This document shows, piece by piece, positions 18,151 through 26,735 of a DNA stretch of 42,979 bases. The notes under the pieces are model-generated. The model was not told where the DNA came from and searched no databases. It saw only the letters and a list, made by a program, of their open reading frames with translations. Within the stretch, counting starts at the first letter, position 1, and every line of letters begins with the position of its first letter. Made by a program: the position numbers and the translations under genes. Source of the stretch: DAMCZI01 sp032095175 (GTDB lineage Bacteria; Bacillota; Clostridia; Clostridiales; Caloramatoraceae); contig DAMCZI010000038.1 of the NCBI GenBank assembly GCA_032095175.1, positions 1-42,979 of the forward strand. The letters run 5' to 3'.

Positions 18151-20283
18151 ATGGACTCCTTTAGTTTATTATCAAAAAAAATGCAAAAGAAGGTTTGGAA
18201 TATGAAATGGGATAGCTTTACTCCTGTCCAGGATAAGGCTATTCCCGTTATTATAAATACAGATAATGATGTTATCATATCCTCTGGTACTGCTTCAGGC
18301 AAAACTGAGGCGGCTTTTTTACCAATATTAAGTCTTATAGAGGAAAGTGCAAAATCAGCCTTAAAGGTTATATACATTTCTCCACTTAAGGCACTTATAA
18401 ACAACCAGTTTGAAAGAATTGAAAATCTCTGCAGCAATCTTGAGATATCAATCCACAGGTGGCATGGAGATGTTGAACAGAATAAGAAAAATAAATTAAT
18501 GAAGAACCCATCAGGAATACTTCAAATAACTCCAGAATCCATAGAAAGCATTTTTACTAATAAGACTGAAAAAGCCCACATACTCTTTAAAGATTTGGAC
18601 TTTATAGTTATAGATGAAATACATTCCTTTATTGATAGGGAAAGAGGTGCGCAGCTGAGATCTTTGCTTTACAGAATGGAAGGATATTGCAACAAAAGAC
18701 CAAGGATAATAGGGCTATCTGCAACCATAGGTGATTTTGATTTTGTTAAAAAGTGGCTAAATTCCAAAGATACAGATAATGTTGAGGTTGTTGAGGTTAA
18801 GGAAAGCCAAAAGGGACTGTTGTATTCGTTAATGCATATGAATACCCAAGTAGATGGGAAAAAGCCAATGGAGCTATATGAAGATATAAGGGAACTAACT
18901 AGGGATAATAAAGCTCTGATCTTCTGCAACAGCAGGGGTGGAGTTGAAGAAACTACTGTATTCTTAAACCGATTAGCCCAAAGAGAGGGAATAGGCGAAA
19001 CTTATCTTGCACATCATTCTTCTATTGATAAAAATGAGAGGGAGTATGTTGAAAAGGCAATGGCTTCGTCTACCTATCCCAAAAGTGTTGTTGCAACAAG
19101 TTCACTTGAACTGGGAATAGACATAGGAGAGATTGAGCTTGTTATTCAGATAGATAGTACATTTACAGTATCATCACTAAAACAGAGACTTGGACGTTCA
19201 GGACGAAAAAAAGATGCAGATCAAATGCTTCAGCTTTATACAACCGGAAGTGATAGCCTGCTTCAATCATTATCAGTTATGGAGCTATTAAAGGATAAAT
19301 GGATAGAACCAGCCAGGGGGTATCCTCTTCCCTACGATATTCTTTTCCATCAAATAATATCAATATGCAATGAGGCAAATGGAATCACATATGAGGATTT
19401 GTTAAATAGAATAGGGGGTATTTTAGTATTTGATGAATTGCCCCGAGGCAAAATAGAATATTTGATAAATCATATGGTAGAAAATGATTATCTTGAAATT
19501 ATACAGGGGAGAAATGAGTATATTGTTGGCATTGAAGGAGAAAGAATTTTAAGAAGCAGGGAATTTTACTCTGTATTTATGAATTCAGATGAATATACGG
19601 TTCAACATGGAGTTAAAACAATCGGAAAGATTGATAAAGGATTTACAGTTGCTGAAGGGGATAACATAATACTGGCAGGCAAGCTGTGGACCATAATCAG
19701 TATAGATATGAAAAGAGACAAGATATATGTAGAGAGCGCTTCAAATGCAAATCCTCCAAGATATTTTGGCGGAGGCGTAAAGCTTCACAATAAAATATTA
19801 GAGAGAATCATAGAAATACTGTGTGACACAAATGAATTCAGCTATATAAATGATGATGCAGCACATTTATTAGATGAACTAAGAACACCATATAAACTCC
19901 ATGGAATAACTTCTGAGGAAAGAGTGATATGGAAGGATAGAAAAGAAATGATTTTTGAAACCTTCACGGGTACTAAGGTTTTTAGAACACTTGTATGGAT
20001 GCTGAGATCCATGGGGATAAAGGTAAAGGGCTGCGATGACTTAGGAAGAATAAGGATGGAGAGAGATAATTCAATCATAGATGTATTAGACGGAATAAAA
20101 ACAAATAATTGGTCTCCCCAAGATCTTATTAAACATACTAAATGTGATGAGCTTTTTGTATCCAAATATTTAGAATATCTTCCTGAAGAGCTTCAATCCA
20201 ACATGCATATTGCACATGGGATAGATATTGATGGGGTTAAAGAATTCTTAGGGAAATACAAGATAAGGGTTTTGGAAGTTTAA
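18151..20283 (+). CDS. sngC: Shango SngC: Lhr-like DEAD/DEAH helicase
   Basis: A 710-residue superfamily 2 helicase related to Lhr and BrxHI. Motifs are intact: Walker A GTASGKTE (about residues 46-53), DEIH (about 154), LSATIGD, ATSSLELGIDIG, and motif VI QRLGRSGRKKD (about 345). The region after residue 380 is a C-terminal extension with a probable winged helix, as in Lhr. AGGAGG precedes the ATG. It is expected to be the motor of the system, unwinding invading nucleic acid. A hairpin with a T-run follows the stop. Confidence 0.88.
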   Translation: MDSFSLLSKKMQKKVWNMKWDSFTPVQDKAIPVIINTDNDVIISSGTASGKTEAAFLPILSLIEESAKSALKVIYISPLKALINNQFERIENLCSNLEISIHRWHGDVEQNKKNKLMKNPSGILQITPESIESIFTNKTEKAHILFKDLDFIVIDEIHSFIDRERGAQLRSLLYRMEGYCNKRPRIIGLSATIGDFDFVKKWLNSKDTDNVEVVEVKESQKGLLYSLMHMNTQVDGKKPMELYEDIRELTRDNKALIFCNSRGGVEETTVFLNRLAQREGIGETYLAHHSSIDKNEREYVEKAMASSTYPKSVVATSSLELGIDIGEIELVIQIDSTFTVSSLKQRLGRSGRKKDADQMLQLYTTGSDSLLQSLSVMELLKDKWIEPARGYPLPYDILFHQIISICNEANGITYEDLLNRIGGILVFDELPRGKIEYLINHMVENDYLEIIQGRNEYIVGIEGERILRSREFYSVFMNSDEYTVQHGVKTIGKIDKGFTVAEGDNIILAGKLWTIISIDMKRDKIYVESASNANPPRYFGGGVKLHNKILERIIEILCDTNEFSYINDDAAHLLDELRTPYKLHGITSEERVIWKDRKEMIFETFTGTKVFRTLVWMLRSMGIKVKGCDDLGRIRMERDNSIIDVLDGIKTNNWSPQDLIKHTKCDELFVSKYLEYLPEELQSNMHIAHGIDIDGVKEFLGKYKIRVLEV

Positions 20284-20291
20284 GCTGAGTT

Positions 20292-20327
20292 TTGAAAATT
20301 GTATATCAAGTATAATTTCAAGTTTTT
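20292..20327 (+). terminator. terminator after the Shango system
   Basis: TTGAAAATT (20292-20300) pairs with AATTTCAA (20314-20321) with one bulged A, followed by GTTTTT. It lies 9 nt beyond the sngC stop. Confidence 0.5.
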
Positions 20328-20372
20328 ATTGTGACTTGAGGTCTCAAAAGGGACTATCGCGCACTATCTCTT

Positions 20373-20465
20373 GGTGACAGGCTCTTGAGTTATGAGTTAT
20401 TTAAGAAAATCTATCCATTAATTCTCATCTATCATAAATAACTCATAACTCAAGTGCCTGTTACC
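20373..20465. repeat. long palindromic element, about 32-bp arms
   Basis: The arms 20373-20404 and 20434-20465 are complementary with about three mismatches. The tips read GGTGACAGGC and GCCTGTTACC, and the body contains CTTGAGTTATGAGTTATTTA. It belongs to the clostridial GGT-ACAGGCAC type of mobile palindromes. It separates the Shango genes from the convergent Mrr-like gene and may terminate both. Confidence 0.65.
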
Positions 20466-20529
20466 TAGGGATATAAGGTATAACCTTTCTTATGCAACAA
20501 CCCCATTTGCTTAAATATACACTATCTAA

Positions 20530-21114
20530 TCAAATTAGTTCACCCCTCATATCTATCCCAGCTACTGTATAAACGCTAGTTGTACCAATCTGCTTTATCA
20601 ATTCCATCATACGGTCTATATCGATCATTTCAATGTTCATAGCATTGCAATATTTTTGGCATTGCTCGCTAAACCGTGTAGTAGTTATAATAATACCTTT
20701 TTCTATAGGTTTCTTCCCATCAAACCCATAATCCATAGCTCCTCTCAATTTGTGTGCGATATCCTGTGTTATTGAACTAGAGCTATAATCACCTTCCTCA
20801 TCTAACCCCTCAACTATGCAGTCCTTCCAATGCTTGCACTCTGCAAAAATATATTTTCCATCCTTAAATAAGATAATATCCTTTCCGCCATCTTTAGTTG
20901 CTTTTGTTACCCCTGCCTTATACCCAAGCATCCTAAACAAGCACCCGCAAAACACCTCAAAATCCCTTGGGGACATCATCTTTATCCTCTCTCTAATTAG
21001 CCATAAATCTCTAGGCTTCAGATGCCTTAGCAATTTAATTTTTTGCTGACTTTTATATAAGTAATATGAAAGAATGATAATAACTGCAATTAAAATAAAT
21101 ATTACAAATAACAT
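20530..21114 (-). CDS. membrane-anchored Mrr-type restriction endonuclease
   Basis: A 194-residue protein with one N-terminal TM helix (residues 2-20, VIFILIAVIIILSYYLY) and a cytoplasmic Mrr-catalytic domain. The nuclease motif is complete: GYKAGVTKATKDGGKDIIL, then FAECKHWK, giving the D...E-x-K triad at about residues 80-100. Mrr-family enzymes cut modified or foreign DNA. The start at 21114 has GAGGTG upstream. It is convergent with the Shango genes. Membrane tethering of an Mrr domain is seen elsewhere but its purpose is unknown; it may act on DNA as it enters the cell. Confidence 0.85.
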   Translation of the reverse strand: MLFVIFILIAVIIILSYYLYKSQQKIKLLRHLKPRDLWLIRERIKMMSPRDFEVFCGCLFRMLGYKAGVTKATKDGGKDIILFKDGKYIFAECKHWKDCIVEGLDEEGDYSSSSITQDIAHKLRGAMDYGFDGKKPIEKGIIITTTRFSEQCQKYCNAMNIEMIDIDRMMELIKQIGTTSVYTVAGIDMRGELI

Positions 21115-21508
21115 AAAAAAACACCTCGTTGATTATTTTATCCAACTTATTATGTGGACATACATAATGAAAAAATGTTGCTAAAGATTTAAAAAACTGA
21201 CACATAAAAAGTTTAGGTTAGTGTCAAACAAGAAGAATATAGATATCTAAATGAAATGTTTAGTGGCTCCTTATGTTATTTGTTTTTATAGATAGCAATA
21301 TTTTGTAATAAAAAATAAATTTATGGTAGGAATTTGGAAAAATATTGCGAATACATATATAGATGATTATTGAGATGTTTTGAAAGAAATGGTTAGAATG
21401 TTATCATCCAAAGATAACAGTTTTCAAAGGCAAATAATTTGAATATGAACTTATATTATTAAGGAAGTTTTATCTTTTTTTAGAGTATAGGAAAAGGAGT
21501 CATAACAT
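21115..21508. other. intergenic region between divergent nuclease genes
   Basis: A 394-base A/T-rich stretch between the divergent Mrr-type and helicase genes. It contains a weak TGACAC (21198) to GTGTCA (21221) inverted repeat and a 6-bp hairpin GTTATC/GATAAC (21400-21418). The AAAGGAG ribosome binding site of the helicase gene is at its end. No gene was seen. Confidence 0.4.
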
Positions 21509-23755
21509 ATGAAAAATGATACAATAAAGCTTTCCAGCGTTGCTGAAGATCTATTTATAGATATATTCATAGATGTATTTGGACCCGAAAATTCAAACTA
21601 TCTTTTTATACAGTATCCAGTAATGGACATATACGGAGGAAATCGCTATATAGATTTTGCACTGGAATGTGGAAATCAAAAGATTGCTATAGAGATAGAT
21701 GGAGAAACATACCATAATCCTAATAAAGTATCCCAGAATAAATATTATGATGATCTATTAAAGCAAAACAGCCTTATATATAATAACTGGAAGGTGTACC
21801 GTTGGCCTTACAACCAATTAAAAAACCAAAGGGAAAGAGTAAAGGATGAGCTAAAAACCTATTTAGGAGAACTCCCAATATTTAAAGAAATACAGGACTA
21901 CCTTCCGACCCAAAGAGGAAAAATAATTGAGCTTAAGGAACATCAGGAAAATGCAATTGAAAACCTTGAGGATATGAGAAAAAAGGGAGAGAGTATAGCA
22001 CTTCTATATCATGCAACAGGTACAGGTAAGACGGTTACAGCAGTAACAGATGCAAAAAGGCTTGGTAAAAGGACTCTATTTATTGCCCATACAAAGGAGC
22101 TTGTAAATCAGGCTAAAGAAACCTTTGATAACCTTTGGGGTGATGTTGATACAGGACTTTATATAGGAGAGAAAAAGGAAAAGGACTCCTATGTAATATG
22201 TGGTAGCATACAAAGTATATCGCAAAACCTTGATAAATTTAAGCCAGATGAGTTTGAATACATAATAATAGATGAGGCTCATCATGGAGCGGCTGAAACC
22301 TATAAAAAAGTGCTAGGCCATTTTAACCCTGAATTTACCCTTGGCCTTACTGCAACTCCAGAAAGGGAAGATGGGGAAGACATATTAGAGCTATTTAAAA
22401 ATGTCGCCCACAGACTAGACCTTGAGACAGCTGTAAAAATAGGGGAGTTAGTACCTATAAGATGCATAAGGGTTAAAACAAACATTGATATATCAAATGT
22501 AAGAATAAATGGTATTAAATACAATTCCCAAGACTTAGAGAGTAAGCTTTTTATTCCCGAAAGAAATAAAGTGATACTTGATACATATATAGAATTTGTT
22601 AAGGATAAAAAGATAGTTATATTTTGTGCCTCTGTTAAGCATGCAGAAGAAATAGCAGAGCTTTTTAAAAACTCTGGTATAAAGGCAGAAGCAGTATCCG
22701 GAACAACTAAAAAAGCTAAAAGAGATAGAATACTACAAGAATATGAAAATGGAGATATAAATGTTCTCTGTGCCTGTGACCTTTTAAACGAAGGTTGGGA
22801 TAGCCCCAAAACCCAGGTTTTATTTATGGCAAGACCAACAATGTCAAAAACAATATACCTTCAACAGCTAGGAAGAGGAACAAGAAAATCTGAGGGTAAG
22901 GATTGCCTTTTAGTCTTTGACTTTATAGACAACGCCAACCTATTCAATATGCCATTATCTTTGCATAGATTGCTTAACTTTGATAAATACAGACCAGGTG
23001 AATATATCCTAGCTCCAGATGGATTAAAAAAATTTGACAATGATCTGTTTATGAGAGGTGAAAAACCAGAGGCATTGATAGACTTCCCTATAAATGTTAT
23101 GGACTATGAGCCAATAGAGCTTTTCAACTGGCAGGAGAAGGTTAAAAACCTGATATCCCAAATGGAATTTGTAAGGATGGTAGATGTCCAAAGCGAAACC
23201 ATCGAAAGATATATAAGGGAAGGTTTAATAATCCCAGATCTTGAGATACCAATGGGAAGCAGAAGCTTTAAATATTTTAAACAAGAGACTATAGAAAACT
23301 ATGCAAAACAATTTAGCTGGCAGCTTATTACCCCAGCCAATATGAAGGATAAATTTATTGAGTTTGTTAAGAAAATGGACATGTCCTATTCCTTTAAACC
23401 AGTTCTTCTGAAAGCAATGCTAAAATATGCAGATAATGAAGGAAAGGTATGTGTTGATGATATAGTTAACTATTTTATTGATTTCTATGAAAATAGAAAG
23501 AAAAAGGGCCTAAAGCCCGAAAAACCCAACAGCTTATACAGCAGAGAAAGTTATACCGAAAAAGAGGTTGGAAGAAACATATTCCAAAACCCATTTAGGA
23601 GGTTTGAGGATATGAGATTTGTGGAAAGATGCAGGGATGTGGAGTATGTGGAGTTTAACAGGTATATTTGGAGGAGACTGGAGGAGAAAGAGAAGGAATG
23701 GATTGTTGGGTGGTGTGATGGGAAGTTGGAGGAGTATTTTAAGAGGATAGTTTGA
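21509..23755 (+). CDS. endonuclease-SF2 helicase fusion
   Basis: A 748-residue protein. Residues 40-115 form a small restriction-type nuclease of the Vsr/DUF559 look (YIDFAL, then IAIEIDGETYH), with Asp and Glu-x-Asp in place of D...E-x-K. The helicase core follows: Walker A ATGTGKT (about 168), DEAH (about 254), GLTATPERED, LNEGWDSPKT and motif VI QQLGRGTRKSEGK (about 451). The C-terminal 200 residues are an unassigned helical region. The ATG is preceded by AAAGGAG. It stands alone as a single-gene restriction-like defence candidate, probably translocating along DNA and cutting it. No methyltransferase partner is adjacent. Confidence 0.85.
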   Translation: MKNDTIKLSSVAEDLFIDIFIDVFGPENSNYLFIQYPVMDIYGGNRYIDFALECGNQKIAIEIDGETYHNPNKVSQNKYYDDLLKQNSLIYNNWKVYRWPYNQLKNQRERVKDELKTYLGELPIFKEIQDYLPTQRGKIIELKEHQENAIENLEDMRKKGESIALLYHATGTGKTVTAVTDAKRLGKRTLFIAHTKELVNQAKETFDNLWGDVDTGLYIGEKKEKDSYVICGSIQSISQNLDKFKPDEFEYIIIDEAHHGAAETYKKVLGHFNPEFTLGLTATPEREDGEDILELFKNVAHRLDLETAVKIGELVPIRCIRVKTNIDISNVRINGIKYNSQDLESKLFIPERNKVILDTYIEFVKDKKIVIFCASVKHAEEIAELFKNSGIKAEAVSGTTKKAKRDRILQEYENGDINVLCACDLLNEGWDSPKTQVLFMARPTMSKTIYLQQLGRGTRKSEGKDCLLVFDFIDNANLFNMPLSLHRLLNFDKYRPGEYILAPDGLKKFDNDLFMRGEKPEALIDFPINVMDYEPIELFNWQEKVKNLISQMEFVRMVDVQSETIERYIREGLIIPDLEIPMGSRSFKYFKQETIENYAKQFSWQLITPANMKDKFIEFVKKMDMSYSFKPVLLKAMLKYADNEGKVCVDDIVNYFIDFYENRKKKGLKPEKPNSLYSRESYTEKEVGRNIFQNPFRRFEDMRFVERCRDVEYVEFNRYIWRRLEEKEKEWIVGWCDGKLEEYFKRIV

Positions 23756-23782
23756 AAATCTAATATGTAGAAAAGTGAAGAT

Positions 23783-24064
23783 AAGATTATAAAAATCTAT
23801 AACAAGCTCATAAGAGATAGAATCCTTAAGATAATAATGAATTATGTCATGAAGTCTAATGTGGTTACTTTAAATAATGAGGATTATATAACTGAGATAA
23901 ATAAAAGGCTTATGGATAAATTTAAAGAATATCAGGAATCAAAACTACTGAGGAAATAGCAGATATTATTGAGGTTTTATATTCAATTGTATAATATAAA
24001 GGTCTAAATAGAGAAGAATTTGAGGCAGTGAGGGAGGAAAGTATAGGAAAAGAGTGCTTTTAAG
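23783..24064 (+). pseudogene. decayed MazG-like pyrophosphohydrolase paralogue
   Basis: The frame reads KIYNKLIRDRILKII, shifts once, then continues TEEIADIIEVLYSIV, a TAA stop and GLNREEFEAVREES. These match in order the start, catalytic helix and end of the intact gene at 14636-14950. One frameshift and at least one stop kill it. A second copy in the same island suggests repeated acquisition or local duplication followed by decay. Confidence 0.7.
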
Positions 24065-24226
24065 CAAGGTAATAAATAATAAAAATTATAATCTGTGATT
24101 TTGAGGATATAACATAAATTATATATAAAAAGATAGTGAAATATACTGTGTACATCTTCTTATGTTTATTATATAATGCGTAGGAGTTTAATAAGTTTAT
24201 TTGAACTCTCGAATAGGATTGAAATT

Positions 24227-24736
24227 TTAATTTCTGCAAATGAAGTCTATTAAATATTTTATATTATCAGAACTTTTATGGATGAAATGAGGTATGTTAA
24301 GGGTCTTGACTACCTCTTGAAAGTATAGCAATTCTTCATTTTGAAATTTCTCGATATTATTTATATTATAAAATATGCCATCTCTTTTATAGAGACGATT
24401 TGTGATTAAGCCTGGGGTATCATATAGCAGAACTATTTTTTGAGGAGCAAGCTCCTTAAAAGTTGACATAGGTATTCTTGTTATTTTGTTGCTTTCATCT
24501 AATAAACAAAAATGTCCATCTAGTATACACTCAGGCTTATTTATGTAATTGAAAGCTTTAATAAGTAAATCTTGGTTTTTATTAATCTCAGAGACCCTTT
24601 TATCTTTTGAAAAATTTTTCATCTTGAATTCAGAGATTAAATAACTTGCAGAGTAGGTTTCTAATCCAGTGTTTTCACTGATGATATCGCAGACATATGA
24701 TTTACCTACCCCATGAACTCCACCAATAAATATCAT
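24227..24736 (-). CDS. P-loop kinase-like ATPase
   Basis: A 169-residue P-loop NTPase with the nucleotide-kinase fold. Walker A GGVHGVGKSY lies at residues 5-14, a region like the NMP-binding lid follows (LDGHFCLLD, about 72-80), and RLYKRDG may be a lid arginine motif. The first residue is placed at 24736, where GTGGTGAT upstream serves as ribosome binding site. It resembles small AAA/adenylate-kinase-like proteins found as single genes in defence islands. The substrate is unknown. It is divergent from the GNAT/ASCH pair, with 427 bp between, so joint regulation is possible. Confidence 0.75.
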   Translation of the reverse strand: MIFIGGVHGVGKSYVCDIISENTGLETYSASYLISEFKMKNFSKDKRVSEINKNQDLLIKAFNYINKPECILDGHFCLLDESNKITRIPMSTFKELAPQKIVLLYDTPGLITNRLYKRDGIFYNINNIEKFQNEELLYFQEVVKTLNIPHFIHKSSDNIKYLIDFICRN

Positions 24737-25009
24737 TTATATCACCACATGAACATTATACCATATATGTAAGATAGTAGACAAAAAAGTTTGATTCTAG
24801 GTGAATTTTACTATAGAATTAAATTAGTTAGATTATTTATTAGTAGTAGAATAATGATTAATACTAAAAATAAATTAAAAGTCTTGGGGAAAGTAAAAAA
24901 GTTTAGGTAAATATATATAAAATGCTATGTATGAAAGTTAACTATTGGTCTTCTATATTTGCATATAATAAAATTTTAGAAAATATTATGTAATATATAA
25001 TTACAAGAT

Positions 25010-25043
25010 AAATAACACTATCTTTATCTCTAAAGTGTTATTT
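25010..25043. terminator. hairpin in the 24737-25163 intergenic region
   Basis: AAATAACACT (25010-25019) pairs perfectly with AGTGTTATTT (25034-25043) over a 14-nt loop. There is no gene in this 427-base region. The hairpin lies 120 nt upstream of the GNAT gene and could be an attenuator or an operator. The rest is plain A/T-rich sequence. Confidence 0.4.
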
Positions 25044-25163
25044 GATGCAAGGGGATATTGTAAGAAATACTTAAGATTGAAAAATAAATGTTATATAGAA
25101 TAACTGGATAAGTTTTATGTTTTTATTAAAAAATAAACAATGAAATTATAAGGGGGCAGGGGC

Positions 25164-26234
25164 ATGGCAGATAGATTTAATTATGTGCCTTTTGGAAAAT
25201 GTGATCTCAATGACCCATTTTTTAATACATTAAAACAAGATTATCCGGAATTTTCTGATTGGTTTCAAAAAAAAGGTTCTATTGGGGAGAAGGCTTATAT
25301 ATACCAAGATAAAAAAGGAATATGTGCATTTATTTATTTGAAAAAGGAAAATGAAGAAATAGAACTACAAGATAAAATATTACCTAAAGAAGAACGATTA
25401 AAAATTGGTACCATGAAACTTGAGGAAAGAATTAAAGGAAAGAGATTAGGTGAAGGTGCGCTGGGTATTTCATTATGGATATGGCAAGAACTAAGATATA
25501 ACCAAATCTATGTGACTGTTTTTGAACATCACCATGAGCTTATTGCTTTACTTGAACGCTTTGGGTTTGCCTGTGAAGGCAAGAATCGTAGAGGGGAATG
25601 CGTATACATTAAGGATCGCAGAAATATTAAAAAGAGTGATCCATACAAATCATTCCCATTTATTAATGTTGATTTTAGTAAAGCAGGATACATACCAATT
25701 AATGATTATTATCATGATACTTTATTTCCTTATTCGGAACTAGCAAGAACAGAACAAGAGACGTTAGAACTTTCTGCAGCTAATGGAGTATCTAAAATAT
25801 ATATAGCTAGTCCTTCTAATTTCATACATATTAGACCTGGAGAGCCAGTGCTAATTTATAGAATACATACAGGGGATGGAATAAAAAAATATAAGTCAGT
25901 GGTTTCTTCATTTTGCGTTATAACAGCTGTAACTGAGATAAAAAGTAATGGATTTTGCTTAGTTAAGGTAGAAGATTTTATAAAAAAAGTTAATAACAAA
26001 GCTGTTTTCGATGAAAAACAATTAAGAAAAATCTATAATGAAAAAAACTCAGTAGTTATGATTGAAATGGTGTATAATGGATATTTTGGATCTGGAAATA
26101 ATGTCAACTATGATTGGCTTAAAACGAATGGTTATTTTGATGGATATCCATATAGTATTGAATTATCTAAAGATGATTTTATTAATATATTGAAAAAGGG
26201 TGGAAAAGATGTGCAGAATGTTATTATCAATTAA
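25164..26234 (+). CDS. GNAT acetyltransferase fused to a PUA/EVE-like domain
   Basis: A 356-residue two-domain protein. Residues 1-150 form a GNAT fold with the acetyl-CoA loop region (RIKGKRLGEGALGISLWIW) and the closing strand FEHHHELIALLERFGF. Residues 160-356 look like a PUA-superfamily domain (SKIYIASPSNFIHIRPGEPV; CVITAVTEIKSNG), which usually binds modified bases in RNA or DNA. A strong AAGGGGGCAGG precedes the ATG. The gene overlaps the ASCH-domain gene by 26 nt. I infer that the enzyme modifies or reads nucleic acid together with the ASCH partner; the substrate is unknown. Confidence 0.75.
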   Translation: MADRFNYVPFGKCDLNDPFFNTLKQDYPEFSDWFQKKGSIGEKAYIYQDKKGICAFIYLKKENEEIELQDKILPKEERLKIGTMKLEERIKGKRLGEGALGISLWIWQELRYNQIYVTVFEHHHELIALLERFGFACEGKNRRGECVYIKDRRNIKKSDPYKSFPFINVDFSKAGYIPINDYYHDTLFPYSELARTEQETLELSAANGVSKIYIASPSNFIHIRPGEPVLIYRIHTGDGIKKYKSVVSSFCVITAVTEIKSNGFCLVKVEDFIKKVNNKAVFDEKQLRKIYNEKNSVVMIEMVYNGYFGSGNNVNYDWLKTNGYFDGYPYSIELSKDDFINILKKGGKDVQNVIIN

Positions 26235-26583
26235 TCCTGAACATGTAGAAAATATATTGAATGGAAGTAAAAAATTTGAATATAGAAAAATTAGATGTAG
26301 TCGTGATGATGTTAAAAAAATAGTTATTTATGCTACATCACCTATAAAACTTATAGTTGCAGAAGCTGAAGTTAAAGACATTATAATTGATGGACCGGAT
26401 GAAGTATGGAATATTACAAGTGATTTTTCAGGCATTACTAAGGACTTTTTTGATTTATACTATCAAGGAAAAGAAATTGCAGTTGCATACAGATTGGGAA
26501 AAATAAAAAAGTTTGACAATCCTAAAACATTATCTGATTATGGACTGAATTATGCGCCACAATCATTTGTTTATATTGATTAA
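26209..26583 (+). CDS. ASCH-domain protein
   Basis: A 124-residue ASCH protein. The N terminus MLLSINPEHVENILNGSKKF and EYRKI match the conserved start of ASCH domains, and the core IVIYATSPIKLIVAEAEV follows. ASCH folds are related to PUA and bind RNA or nucleotides; one bacterial group hydrolyses N4-acetylcytidine, which is striking next to an acetyltransferase. I chose the ATG at 26209 because AGGGTGG lies 6 nt upstream; a GTG at 26200 would fall inside that site. It overlaps the GNAT gene, so the two are coupled. Confidence 0.8.
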   Translation: MCRMLLSINPEHVENILNGSKKFEYRKIRCSRDDVKKIVIYATSPIKLIVAEAEVKDIIIDGPDEVWNITSDFSGITKDFFDLYYQGKEIAVAYRLGKIKKFDNPKTLSDYGLNYAPQSFVYID

Positions 26584-26631
26584 AAGGATGCCAGCTCATT
26601 GTATGGTGACATGGACTGGCATCCTTTTAAT
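26579..26631. terminator. strong hairpin terminator, 16-bp perfect stem
   Basis: ATTAAAAGGATGCCAG (26579-26594) pairs with CTGGCATCCTTTTAAT (26616-26631) over a 21-nt loop; the T-rich arm gives a terminator in either direction. The stop codon of the ASCH gene is inside the left arm. It serves the convergent genes on both sides. Confidence 0.75.
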
Positions 26632-26735
26632 CAATATTAGCTATATCAAGCAGATATCCATTTAAAAATCTAGGATTATTAGAGTGTATTATATACATTA
26701 AGAATTATATTATGATCTACATATTACCCAATAGT

